From: Gammaproteobacteria bacterium UBA3498
Lineage (GTDB): Bacteria; Pseudomonadota; Gammaproteobacteria; Pseudomonadales; Pseudohongiellaceae
Assembly: GCA_002377605.1 (NCBI GenBank)
Contig: DFQD01000214.1
Coordinates: forward strand, 1-34,842
Length of the DNA stretch: 34,842 nt
Direction of reading: 5' to 3'
Shown here in pieces: positions 25,571 to 33,853 of this stretch (positions within the stretch are counted from its first letter, which is position 1; the number at the start of each line of letters is the position of its first letter). The translations under genes and the position numbers were made by a program. A model generated the notes under the pieces. That model saw only the letters and a program-made list of their open reading frames with translations, was not told the origin of the DNA and made no database searches.

Positions 25571-25682
25571 GGCATATCCTGAAATTTTGATACTTAAAGG
25601 TATCATCATTTTATTAATCAGTGTAAATACTAGATTCAGTATTCATGGCCCCAACAAGCTTTTTCCGAGCTGGAGAGATTGA

Positions 25683-26417
25683 ATGAAAGTTAGAGCCCTC
25701 TTGATAATTATTTTAATTGGTATTGTCTCACCGCTCTTTCTGATAACTGTATTAAGAGATTCGCCAGCAAATAGTGAAACCATTGCAATTATTGGAACAG
25801 GCAATGTTGGTTCAACCCTCGGAAAAATCTGGGCGGCTAAAGGTCACGAGATCATCTATGGATCGCGCACACCTACTTCCACTCGTGTGCAGCAATTGGT
25901 AAGGGAATCCGGAAAAAATGCAATGTCGACTACACAAGCCGATGCAGCGAGACGCGCGGATGTTGTGATGATTCCAATTCCACCAACTGCAATTCCAGAG
26001 GTAATTGATGCGCTGGGTAACCTTGAAGGTAAACTTATAATAGATACGACTAACTGGTGGGGCTTTGAAGGTAGTTGGGCGACCTCGCCCCGTGATCCTC
26101 GCGAATCCTTAGCTGAACAAGTTCAGGCCTTGGCACCAGAGGCCAACGTGGTGAAGGCATTTAACACCATGAATTATGCGGTAATGGCGGACCCCTCGAT
26201 CAGTGATGGGCCCGTTACGGTTCCAATTGCAGGAGACAGCAGCAGTGCGAAAGCAAGGGTTGCTGCGTTAGCAGAAGATGTTGGTCTGGAACCACTCGAT
26301 GTTGGTCCACTTGCAGCAGCTGAATACCTGGAAGAGATGCTGCGTCTGGCTATCGGTTTTCGTGAAATCAATCCAGGAGTAGCTTTTGATTACCACCTTC
26401 GCCTCAGACCGAACTAA
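25683..26417 (+). CDS. NADP-dependent F420-reductase-like oxidoreductase with N-terminal anchor
   Basis: A 244-residue Rossmann protein. 'IAIIGTGNVGSTLGKIWAAK' is the dinucleotide-binding GxGxxG loop and 'IIYGSRTPTS' supplies the Arg that favours NADP. 'AARRADVVMIPIPPTAIPEV', 'LIIDTTNWW' and 'NVVKAFNTMNY' match the F420:NADP oxidoreductase/STEAP-like family. The first 25 residues are hydrophobic ('LLIIILIGIVSPLFLITV'), an anchor or signal peptide that is unusual for a cytoplasmic Rossmann enzyme. ATG at 25683; it diverges from the M24 peptidase gene. F420 use is not shown by sequence; flavin or other hydride acceptors are equally possible. Confidence 0.8.
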   Translation: MKVRALLIIILIGIVSPLFLITVLRDSPANSETIAIIGTGNVGSTLGKIWAAKGHEIIYGSRTPTSTRVQQLVRESGKNAMSTTQADAARRADVVMIPIPPTAIPEVIDALGNLEGKLIIDTTNWWGFEGSWATSPRDPRESLAEQVQALAPEANVVKAFNTMNYAVMADPSISDGPVTVPIAGDSSSAKARVAALAEDVGLEPLDVGPLAAAEYLEEMLRLAIGFREINPGVAFDYHLRLRPN

Positions 26418-26463
26418 AAAATTACGCTTCTGTAACCGAACATTCAAACTCTCATTCGGATAA

Positions 26464-26495
26464 GGCAATAGACTTATTCCTATGCCGTTCTTTTC
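26464..26495 (+). terminator. possible Rho-independent terminator
   Basis: GGC(A)ATAG (26464-26471) pairs with CTATGCC (26480-26486), seven pairs with one bulged A and an 8-base loop, followed by GTTCTTTTC (26487-26495). It is 46 bases after the stop of the F420-reductase-like gene and lies between convergent genes. The bulge and the mixed T-run keep confidence modest. Confidence 0.4.
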
Positions 26496-26533
26496 GGTAA
26501 GCTTCAACTCCTCACACAAAGGATCGATTTTTC

Positions 26534-27550
26534 TTATTGATCTTCTTTTCTGGCGTCCTGCTCAATAACCCGAGCGCCCATTAAAATATCCATCACTGCT
26601 CGATTACCTTCATGACACGCTGATTCGTAAAGCTTCTGTCCGGGTGGCATGCGCGTGAACGGAAGTTCGGCGACCACTGGTTCTGTGTATGTGATTGGGT
26701 CGAAGATGGTATAGGAATATAGCAATTCGTTTTCTGAAACGGCTTTAATTCTTTCAGTTACCTCAAACTCTTCCGACGTGGCAATCTGGCTTACGGTATG
26801 TTCCGGCCTAAAACTATTAGTGTGAATAACCAAAGTTTCACCTTCCCAATATCCAATAGAATCTCCCATCCATCTTTGAATTGGAATTTCCGGATGGGAT
26901 TTATTGAGTTTTACGATCCGAGTTTGAATTGCTTCCTCACTGTAAATCACCACATAGGTTTCTGTTTGCACAATTTGAACATGGGTGCCATCGGCGTTGG
27001 TCATAGTTGGCAGTGGAGGTCCTAAATGTAAGCAGCGTTCTCCTGGCGGCCTCGCTTCGGGTCCGTCAAAGTTGTTATTCATCATTTCAAAATAACGTGC
27101 GCGAAACTCCATGCTTTCATCTCGCATTGGAAAGCGCCCGTTTTCTGGTTCGATTATTAGGGAAGTCCGAAGCTCACCATTAATCCTTGCTACTTCAACT
27201 GGCAGATCAGGAAGAAAATTAGTATCGGTCCGGAACTCGATATCAGCACCCACTTCAGGTGCGCCACGGTCTGGATCTACTGGAGCTTCTCTTGCAATGC
27301 GTCTCTCTATTGCTCGTTGTTCGAATTCAGTTGCTTCTTCTTCGGTATAAAATCGTTTATTACCCAGGGCCGCAGGCCGCTCTACTGGTGTAGCAAAACG
27401 TTTCTCCCACAATCCCTGCAAATTGGGCACACCAAATTCATTGCGTGGTGCACGATAGTCGGAATTTTGGGCGAGAGTGAGCTCAGAGATAAATACTGTA
27501 GCAAGCAAAACTATTAACCTGAAGCACACCCCTGACATTTGTTTGCGCAT
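26534..27550 (-). CDS. exported protein of an unnamed family (paralogue of the gene at 33854)
   Basis: A 338-residue protein with a signal peptide (about 1-27, ending 'ELTLAQ'). I do not recognise a named domain. Clear points: 'PNLQGLWEKR' after the signal, a Glu/Arg-rich helical stretch (68-90), 'GERCLHLGPPLP' (C173), a core 'RWMGDSIGYWEGETLVIHTN' (226-245), 'TERIKAVSENELLYSYTIFD', and a C-terminal 'ESACHEGNRAVMDILMGAR' (C312-H313-E314). The same chain of motifs recurs in the partial gene at the right edge of the window, so both belong to one exported family that seems common in marine and soil heterotrophs. Two conserved Cys and the CHEGN motif could form a disulfide or metal site; this is inference. 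Transcribed alone, convergent with the F420-reductase-like gene. Confidence 0.75.
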   Translation of the reverse strand: MRKQMSGVCFRLIVLLATVFISELTLAQNSDYRAPRNEFGVPNLQGLWEKRFATPVERPAALGNKRFYTEEEATEFEQRAIERRIAREAPVDPDRGAPEVGADIEFRTDTNFLPDLPVEVARINGELRTSLIIEPENGRFPMRDESMEFRARYFEMMNNNFDGPEARPPGERCLHLGPPLPTMTNADGTHVQIVQTETYVVIYSEEAIQTRIVKLNKSHPEIPIQRWMGDSIGYWEGETLVIHTNSFRPEHTVSQIATSEEFEVTERIKAVSENELLYSYTIFDPITYTEPVVAELPFTRMPPGQKLYESACHEGNRAVMDILMGARVIEQDARKEDQ

Positions 27551-27643
27551 ATCCAGATCTCTTTTAAGCCATCGGTCTAGATCATGCCATTGAGTACAGC
27601 GTTAACTCAAATAAAACTTTTTCGGATAGCTAGATAAAGTCAC

Positions 27644-27671
27644 GCAAAGCGGGTGAATAACCTCGCTTTGC
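27644..27671. repeat. inverted repeat (hairpin) in intergenic gap
   Basis: GCAAAGCGGGT pairs with ACC(T)CGCTTTGC around a GAATA loop, eleven pairs with one bulged T, in the 228-base gap between the end of rarA (27779) and the start of the unnamed exported gene (27550). It lacks a T-run on either strand, so it is not a classical terminator; it may be an mRNA-stabilising or regulatory hairpin. No coding sequence is seen in this gap. Confidence 0.45.
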
Positions 27672-27778
27672 ATTCAAAACGTTTAGGAACCTAACACAAA
27701 TTGGCAAATCAGCGCAGCAATCCTCACCAATGTAGGGGTATCGTGTTTTCCTAGGTTCTCACTGAATTATCAGCGAGT

Positions 27779-29128
27779 TCATTTATAGCGTTTGTTTTTC
27801 GCCTTCTGGTTTAGTTGCCGAAACTCTTCCATCTTCTCTTTGATGTGAAATTCTAATCCACTCTCTTTTGGGTAATAGTACTGGTCGCCCTGAATATCTT
27901 CTGGTAAATAGTTCTCTCCAGCGGCAAAAGCGTTCTTTTCATCATGTGCATAACGATATTCTTCGCCATATCCCATCTCTTTACTTAAGTTAGTGGTGGC
28001 ATTTCTCAGATGAAGTGGTACTTCGAGACTGCCGTGTTCTGCCACAGCTTTGTGAGCCGCAGCGAAAGCTTCATACACCGCGTTACTTTTTGGTGCGCTC
28101 GCCAGGTACACGGCAGCTTGGGCTAGAGCAAGATCCCCTTCAGGACTTCCCAATCGAGTATAAGAATCCCACGCATTCAAAGTAAGCTGTAATGCTCTAG
28201 GATCTGCCAGGCCAATATCTTCAGTGGCCATCCGATTCAAGCGACGTGCTATGTAGATTGGATCACAACCGCCATCAAGCATTCGAGTTAACCAATACAG
28301 AGCACCATCTGCTGAGGAACCACGCACAGATTTATGTAAGGCAGAAATTTGCTCATAGAAGCTATCGCCGCCTTTATCGAATCGTCGATAAGATTCTTCA
28401 ATTACCTGAGCAATCTGTTCATCGCTAACCAAGCATTTATCATCGATGAGTTCTCCCATATCGCTTAACACTTCAAGATAGTTAAGCGTTCTTCTGGCAT
28501 CTCCTTCCGCTGTTTTTGCTATCGCAAACTTTTGCCCTTCGTTTAATACTAAGTTTAGCTTGCCTATTCCTTTTTCTTTATCCGACAAAGCATTGTTTAC
28601 AACACTGACTAAATCGTTTTCAGATAACGACTTAAGCAAATAGACTCGCACTCTGGAAAGTAATGCATTGTTTAGTTCGAAAGATGGATTTTCTGTAGTC
28701 GCGCCAATAAAAAAAATCGTGCCGTCTTCGATATGGGGCAGAAACGCATCTTGTTGTGCTTTGTTGAAGCGATGCACTTCATCAACAAATAAAATAGTTT
28801 TTCGTGCACTGTTGTTTTGCTGAAACTTAGCTTGCTCGATAGTTGCCCGAATTTCTTTTACTCCTGCAAGTACTGCAGAAATAGATTCGAAATGGTATTC
28901 GCAACTTTGAGCAATGATTTTTGCTAGAGTGGTTTTGCCTGATCCAGGTGGGCCCCAGAGAATCATGGAATGGGGCTGCTGATTAATTATGGCTTCATAG
29001 ATAGATTTACCTGGACTGAGCAAATGATCCTGGCCAATGAAATCTTTGAGGGATTGTGGGCGCAGCCGAGCGGCCAGTGGTTGATAGACTGAATTCGCTG
29101 ATTCTTCCTGGAGCAAGAGTGAGTCCAT
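27779..29128 (-). CDS. rarA: replication-associated recombination protein A (AAA+ ATPase)
   Basis: A 449-residue RarA/MgsA (WRNIP1-type) clamp-loader-like ATPase acting at stalled replication forks. Walker A 'GPPGSGKTTLAK' (about residue 58), Walker B 'LFVDEVHRFNKAQQD', sensor 1 'FIGATTENPSFELNNALLSR' with the Arg finger region, and the C-terminal tetramerisation part 'RGSSADGALYWLTRMLDGGC' through 'LPEDIQGDQYYYP' are all as usual, and length is normal. No ribosome site precedes the ATG; instead a TATAAT lies 6 bases upstream (see the promoter entry). In E. coli rarA sits between lolA and serS; here neither neighbour is present: the divergent gene is a MaoC hydratase and downstream is the unnamed exported gene. 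Confidence 0.95.
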   Translation of the reverse strand: MDSLLLQEESANSVYQPLAARLRPQSLKDFIGQDHLLSPGKSIYEAIINQQPHSMILWGPPGSGKTTLAKIIAQSCEYHFESISAVLAGVKEIRATIEQAKFQQNNSARKTILFVDEVHRFNKAQQDAFLPHIEDGTIFFIGATTENPSFELNNALLSRVRVYLLKSLSENDLVSVVNNALSDKEKGIGKLNLVLNEGQKFAIAKTAEGDARRTLNYLEVLSDMGELIDDKCLVSDEQIAQVIEESYRRFDKGGDSFYEQISALHKSVRGSSADGALYWLTRMLDGGCDPIYIARRLNRMATEDIGLADPRALQLTLNAWDSYTRLGSPEGDLALAQAAVYLASAPKSNAVYEAFAAAHKAVAEHGSLEVPLHLRNATTNLSKEMGYGEEYRYAHDEKNAFAAGENYLPEDIQGDQYYYPKESGLEFHIKEKMEEFRQLNQKAKNKRYK

Positions 29129-29134
29129 AGTCCG

Positions 29135-29163
29135 ATTATAAGCGCAAGCGAAAATGCGCTACA
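29135..29163 (-). promoter_or_regulatory. candidate sigma-70 promoter for rarA, leaderless
   Basis: On the minus strand a perfect TATAAT (29140-29135) is preceded by a 17-base spacer and a poor -35 (TGTAGC, 29163-29158). The normal distance from -10 to the start of transcription would put +1 on or within a base or two of the A of the rarA ATG (29128), and there is no ribosome site, so the message may be leaderless. The weak -35 limits confidence. Confidence 0.4.
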
Positions 29164-29223
29164 CCCTTTATACTCTAGCCGCTGCATAATTAGTGTATTT
29201 ATTGATGGGTTAAGGAGAAAGCC

Positions 29224-29682
29224 GTGGCTAGTCCGGCATATTTTGAAGATTTTAAATCAGGAATGAGTTACGAGTTTGGCGAATACCATGTAACTGAGGA
29301 AGAAATTCTACAGTTTGCAACCATGTATGATCCGCAACCATTTCATCTTTCCGATGAAGAAGGGAAGAAAACTCTATTTGGGGGATTGTGTGCATCTGGT
29401 TGGCATACCTGTTCAATGGCTATGAGTATGATAGTTGGAAATATGCCAAAGGGAGACACTGGTACTTTGGGTTCGCCAGGTATCGATGAGTTGCGTTGGC
29501 ATAAACCAGTTTTTCCTGGAGATACGCTACGTATGAAAACTACAATCCTTGATAAGAAAGAATCTCGCTCTCGCCCCGAAATGGGTTCACTCTTTATGCT
29601 TAACGAGATGTTTAATCAGAATGACGACTTAGTGATGAGCAATAAATCAATCGTATTGTTCAGGAAAAGAACTAACGAATAA
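29224..29682 (+). CDS. MaoC family (R)-hydratase/dehydratase
   Basis: A 152-residue hot-dog-fold protein of the MaoC group, which hydrate trans-2-enoyl-CoA or related thioesters. The catalytic motif 'MYDPQPFHLSDEEGKKTLFG' contains the Asp and His of the hydratase dyad five residues apart, followed by 'GGLCASGWHTCSMAMSM', and 'DELRWHKPVFPGDTLRMKTT' is the usual second part. Start GTG at 29224 with strong AAGGAG 7 bases away. It diverges from rarA. Family and motif are secure; acyl-chain preference is unknown. Confidence 0.9.
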   Translation: MASPAYFEDFKSGMSYEFGEYHVTEEEILQFATMYDPQPFHLSDEEGKKTLFGGLCASGWHTCSMAMSMIVGNMPKGDTGTLGSPGIDELRWHKPVFPGDTLRMKTTILDKKESRSRPEMGSLFMLNEMFNQNDDLVMSNKSIVLFRKRTNE

Positions 29683-29739
29683 GTCGAACCGATTTGTTTG
29701 ATTTTTGTAATTTTTTCTTATTTTGAGACATTTAGTGGG

Positions 29740-31050
29740 TTAACTAACGCTTTTCTGGGAGGTGAGGAAGTAAAACACCAGTCCCGATGCAATAACACCC
29801 AAGCTAAACAGCCCTTCCACTGGCCGCATAATCAAGGTGAAGCTCAGGGTCCAGCCCGTTAGCAATAGAAATATAATAGGAGATACTGGATAGAGAAACG
29901 CCTTATAAGGTCTTTCGATATCTGGGTTTTTCCAACGGGTGACGAAGAGGCCTAATACAGTAGCAAAAGTATTGAGGGCCATGGTGAAACCAGCAAAGAC
30001 CAGAATTGATTCAAAGGTTGAAGAGAGAATAAACAAAATGGCGATTGACGTTTGTAAATAAATTGCCGTGGTAGGAATGCCTGATGAATTTTGTTTCCCC
30101 AAAAATTTCAAGCGGGGAAAATCTTCTCCGATAACTTGAATAACGCGCGGACCAGCCATCGTCATGGCGCTTACTGTAGAGATTAACAATAGCGCTAGGG
30201 CAGCACCGAACGCACCGCCTGCAACTTCGCCGAAAGCAGCACGGGCTGCGATTGCCCCGACTTCTACTTCTCCAACCATGTCTTCAATTGGTGCTGCATA
30301 GAGAAAAGAAAAATTAAGAGCGAGATACAAGAGGGTAACGATACTGGTTCCAATAATTAGAACCCAAGGTAAGGTTTTCTGCGTGTCTTCGATTTCGCTG
30401 GAAAGATAGGTTGCTGCATTCCAACCAGAATAAGCGAAACTGACATAAATTAGTGCAACCGCGAATGAGCCACTAGTAATTACTTCGAGATCACCTTCAA
30501 TCGGAGTGAAAGTAATTGGTTGTGGTGAACCTACGACGATGAGTGTGGCAAAGATAAAAACAAGTATGACTATAACTTTAAGTACAGTAAAAATTACTTG
30601 GGTACCACCGCTATTACGGTGATTAGTCCCATGAATAGCTGCTAATACGAACAGCAGCAACACTGCAAACGATTTTTCAATGGTTGTGCTCACTTCTCCA
30701 AACAAAGAAGAGGTAAGGTAGGCAGCAAAAGTCATTGCTGCCAATGCAGTCGGCGCAGCGAATCCAACCGCTGCGGATATCCAGCCAGAAACGAAACCGG
30801 CAGCCGGGTGATATATGCGTGAGAGAAAATTATACTCGCCGCCTGAACGAGGAAAAGTAGCGCCCAGCTCGGCATAAGAGATTGCGCCGCACAATGCGGC
30901 AAGACCTCCCACGCCCCAAAGTAACAAGAGTGCAAATCCAGATCGAATGTCCACTAATTGAAAACCGAGACTGGTGAACACGCCGGTGCCAATCATGTTG
31001 GCAACGATCACCGCAGTTACGGTAATGAAACTAAATCTGCCTGAAGACAT
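29740..31050 (-). CDS. APC superfamily amino acid permease
   Basis: A 436-residue membrane protein with about 12 hydrophobic helices. The family signature is at the start: 'VTAVIVANMIGTGVFTSLGF', with the unwound helix 1 'GxG' that binds the substrate amino group, and 'GAISYAELGATFPRSGGEYN' in helix 2-3. 'ALIYVSFAYSGWNAATYLSS' and 'EIEDTQKTLPWVLIIG' are typical of helix 6 and loop 6-7 in the amino acid/polyamine/organocation group. Substrate unknown. It ends 57 bases from the convergent MaoC gene; I see no clear hairpin there, only T-rich DNA. Its start is 34 bases below the stop of the UlaG-like gene, so the two may be co-transcribed. Confidence 0.88.
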   Translation of the reverse strand: MSSGRFSFITVTAVIVANMIGTGVFTSLGFQLVDIRSGFALLLLWGVGGLAALCGAISYAELGATFPRSGGEYNFLSRIYHPAAGFVSGWISAAVGFAAPTALAAMTFAAYLTSSLFGEVSTTIEKSFAVLLLFVLAAIHGTNHRNSGGTQVIFTVLKVIVILVFIFATLIVVGSPQPITFTPIEGDLEVITSGSFAVALIYVSFAYSGWNAATYLSSEIEDTQKTLPWVLIIGTSIVTLLYLALNFSFLYAAPIEDMVGEVEVGAIAARAAFGEVAGGAFGAALALLLISTVSAMTMAGPRVIQVIGEDFPRLKFLGKQNSSGIPTTAIYLQTSIAILFILSSTFESILVFAGFTMALNTFATVLGLFVTRWKNPDIERPYKAFLYPVSPIIFLLLTGWTLSFTLIMRPVEGLFSLGVIASGLVFYFLTSQKSVS

Positions 31051-31084
31051 TGCTGAACTTACTCTTTTATCAATACTTGATTAA

Positions 31085-31924
31085 CTAGTTTGTAGGAATC
31101 AGGCGTGTTTCACCTGGGGTGATAAAAAGATCCCGGCCTCTTAATTCTTGAGGTCTAAGTATGGGATCTGCTGAAATAGTATTAGGAACATGGATACCAA
31201 CATTGCTCCGGGCCTTTATGCGGTTTACCAGTATATTTCTTCCTGTAGGTGTTGCTTGAAACCAATAAGGCGGGAATGCCATATTCGGTGCCCGTTCATC
31301 CCAGTATTCAGCATCAATTGCGAAATGATCGTCATTCGGATCCGAATCCCCCAAATGTAAAATTGTAGCATTGTCATTTAAGGTGACGCGCCAGGCGATG
31401 TTTTCAACATCTAGCATGCGATTTGGCCAGCCGGAATGAGGAATTCGAACTGCTTCTACTAACAAATCATTATTCCGAAAGGTAACCGGAGAATCGTTAA
31501 ATCCGAGATTTACTGAGTTAACTCGGTCGAATACCGCTGAGCCACTATCACTTGCCGCTGAGCGCATGGCAATGATTGCCTGGTTAGGGGCAAATAGCTG
31601 AATATCAGGTTGAGCTTCCATTAAATGGTAGATCTCTTCTGGCGAAAAATGATCACCATGGTAGTGACTGATAAATATTGCATTCACACTGTCGAATGGC
31701 GCTTCGCCAGCAAACATGGCCTGCTTCATTTCTTCCGGTGGCAAGAGATATTGGCCATAGGTGTTCGGAAATAATGGGTCGAACATTATTTTCATTCCGC
31801 CGTCGCTTACTAAAACTCCTTCATTAGCAATATAAAATGCGGAAGGGTCCTGTGCCCTTACGAAACCACATAGCAAACCAAAAAGTAGTAACAAACCTGT
31901 TCTAAGACTTTTTATAACAGTCAT
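31085..31924 (-). CDS. exported UlaG-like metallo-beta-lactamase-fold protein
   Basis: A 279-residue MBL-fold protein with a signal peptide (about 1-24, 'LLLLFGLLCGFVRAQ'). The motif 'IFISHYHGDHFSPEEI' gives the HxHxDH metal ligands, 'VRIPHSGWP' a further His, and 'ILHLGDSDPND' the bridging Asp. 'MKIMFDPLFPN' near residue 45 is the 'DP' strand typical of the UlaG/NAPE-PLD-like branch. It would be a periplasmic hydrolase with unknown substrate. It lies 13 bases below the M1 peptidase gene on the same strand, an operon-like arrangement. Confidence 0.82.
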   Translation of the reverse strand: MTVIKSLRTGLLLLFGLLCGFVRAQDPSAFYIANEGVLVSDGGMKIMFDPLFPNTYGQYLLPPEEMKQAMFAGEAPFDSVNAIFISHYHGDHFSPEEIYHLMEAQPDIQLFAPNQAIIAMRSAASDSGSAVFDRVNSVNLGFNDSPVTFRNNDLLVEAVRIPHSGWPNRMLDVENIAWRVTLNDNATILHLGDSDPNDDHFAIDAEYWDERAPNMAFPPYWFQATPTGRNILVNRIKARSNVGIHVPNTISADPILRPQELRGRDLFITPGETRLIPTN

Positions 31925-31937
31925 TGTTATTCCTCAA

Positions 31938-33605
31938 TTATTGGGAGGTACAAGCTTCCGAAGTTCCAAAGTTTCGAAAAACCTGAGTGTTTGGGTCGAT
32001 TTGAATAACAGCATCTTTGGAAAGCGGATAGACCTCTCTGTTGGTAGGGATTGTATCCATTCGGGCAGCGCCGTTCTCGATAATTTTTACAGGCATATCA
32101 AAATACAAATCCGGATAGTTCATAAAAGATAGACTGATTCCGTTATCGAGCCTTTCTTCATTTAACACAGGTAAATCTTTCTTCTTTATATAGATATCAA
32201 AAAACCAGTTCAGATCTTCCCCGTATTCTTCACTTACGATGCGGATGAACTCCTCAGTGCTCCGTCTAGTCGGAGCAATGGGATAACTCAATGACCAGGG
32301 ATCATCTGTGTCGTAAATAAGACGTCTAATTGAGCGCCAAAATTTTTCTTCGCCGATTAACCAGCGAAGGGTATGTAAGGTCCAGCTGCCTTTGTAGTAA
32401 GGATCATTGGTATCGTGATAGCTATGGGAAACGATGCCGTCAGGTACCACTGGTTTACAGTTCTGAATTTCATTGTAGTTTTCCCACATTCGACTCCAAT
32501 ATCCAGCATCTCCGACAACATCCCGGGCATAAAGTGGTTGCATGTGAGCGGCAGTGCCTTCATGTAGCCAGAAATCACGACTGGCTTCCTGTGTCATTAG
32601 ATTGCCAAACCATTCATGGGCAAACTCGTGCTGCATTAACCAATCGAAACCATGGGGATCCAATCTAAACCCATTTCCATAACCAATCATGGTTTGATGT
32701 TCCATTCCTAGATAAGGAATTTCGACGATTCCAATTTTTTCATCGCCCCAGGGATAAGGACCTAATGTTCTTTCGAACCAGGTCAGTTGTTTTACGAAAT
32801 CATCAGCGATTAACTTTTCAATCTTTTCTATGTCATCTGTTACATGGTAGAAGACGATCGGAATTGAATTGTCACCGCTAATTGCATTCTGATGCCCTAA
32901 TTCAAACTTTTGGAAAGGGCCAATGTTGATTGCCAGGTGATAGGTTGATATTGGATTGGTTGTGCGCCAATGATAGGTAGTTTTCTCTCCATTACTTTCG
33001 CTAGATAAAAGCTTTCCATTCATCACTGCTACCAGATTTGAAGGTACAGTAATGAACATATCAGCACCTTGTTCTGGTTTATCTGATATATGGTCTTTGC
33101 AGGGCCAATAAAGGTCACACCCTCTGCCTTGAACGGCAGTCGCAATCCAGTGGTCTCCTGACTCAGTTCTGTCAAATACAAATCCACCATCCCACGGAGG
33201 ATTTTCGGCTATATAAGGTCTACCGGAATAACTCACAGAAGTGGTGAATTCAGAGCTCGCACTTATAGTTTTGTCTGACAGGACTAGCTTTCCACCTCTC
33301 TTTTCATATGAGGCATTTTGATCATTGATGCTAACCGACTGAATTTCATAGCGAGGATCGAAATCGAGTTCCACTTCCCCGAGAGATTCAATCGCTTGGG
33401 CACGCATACTAACCACGCCAGTGAGAAAGCGGGCATCCGGATCTATGTCGAGCCGGAGACTGTAATGCTTAACATCATAATTAGCTTGTAATTCACTCAA
33501 TGTACCACTGGAAATTTCAGTCTGAGGATGCAGCGGAGGATTACTAGCACAGGAAGCAACGCCTATTGTTATTGCCACTAAAGGGAAATGGAAGAAATGA
33601 TTCAT
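31938..33605 (-). CDS. M1 family metallopeptidase, probable lipoprotein
   Basis: A gluzincin aminopeptidase-like protein (555 residues from my start). The zinc motif 'HEFAHEWFGNLM' with a second Glu 18 residues after it ('FWLHEGTA') is the M1 HExxH-x18-E signature, and 'YLGMEHQTMIGYG' stands for the family's GxMEN exopeptidase loop, altered to GMEH. The N-terminal beta domain ('YDVKHYSLRLDIDPDARFLT') is typical. The open frame extends up to an ATG at 33761, but I choose ATG 33605 because it opens with a lipoprotein signal ('LVAITIGVASC'), while the upstream 52 residues are low-complexity. Neither start has a clear ribosome site. It is probably anchored to the outer or inner membrane and cleaves peptides in the periplasm. 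Followed by the UlaG-like gene after 13 bases. Confidence 0.85.
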   Translation of the reverse strand: MNHFFHFPLVAITIGVASCASNPPLHPQTEISSGTLSELQANYDVKHYSLRLDIDPDARFLTGVVSMRAQAIESLGEVELDFDPRYEIQSVSINDQNASYEKRGGKLVLSDKTISASSEFTTSVSYSGRPYIAENPPWDGGFVFDRTESGDHWIATAVQGRGCDLYWPCKDHISDKPEQGADMFITVPSNLVAVMNGKLLSSESNGEKTTYHWRTTNPISTYHLAINIGPFQKFELGHQNAISGDNSIPIVFYHVTDDIEKIEKLIADDFVKQLTWFERTLGPYPWGDEKIGIVEIPYLGMEHQTMIGYGNGFRLDPHGFDWLMQHEFAHEWFGNLMTQEASRDFWLHEGTAAHMQPLYARDVVGDAGYWSRMWENYNEIQNCKPVVPDGIVSHSYHDTNDPYYKGSWTLHTLRWLIGEEKFWRSIRRLIYDTDDPWSLSYPIAPTRRSTEEFIRIVSEEYGEDLNWFFDIYIKKKDLPVLNEERLDNGISLSFMNYPDLYFDMPVKIIENGAARMDTIPTNREVYPLSKDAVIQIDPNTQVFRNFGTSEACTSQ

Positions 33606-33853
33606 GCGGGGAGTGTAGCGTTTGCGCTGGGGAAACTGAACCGCTGACGATTTCTGTTTAGCAGGCGCAGAGCTGAGATCGATAATGGAGTGCTGCTTCG
33701 GTAGAACCGAACCAGATGAACTTGCATAGTCTAATTCGTTGTTTTGTAGAAGCGGAATCATTCGGAACTTGCAGCCAGCGCCCCTGTGCTTCTGCTATAG
33801 TAAGCCCTTAGTCAGGCCAAAATATCACATCGAAAATACAGCGGAGGTGAACA

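Noticed and set aside
27644..27671. Terminator for rarA
   Set aside because: The hairpin is good, but no T-run follows on either strand, so I list it only as an inverted repeat.
29683..29739. Bidirectional terminator between the MaoC and permease genes
   Set aside because: The gap is T-rich but I could find no stable stem.
33606..33761. A 52-residue N-terminal extension of the M1 peptidase
   Set aside because: It would bury the lipoprotein signal inside the protein, and its composition is Ser/Gln-rich without a domain pattern.
33769..33801. Promoter for the gene at 33854 (TTGCAG and TATAGT)
   Set aside because: The spacer is about 21 bases, too long for a normal sigma-70 promoter.
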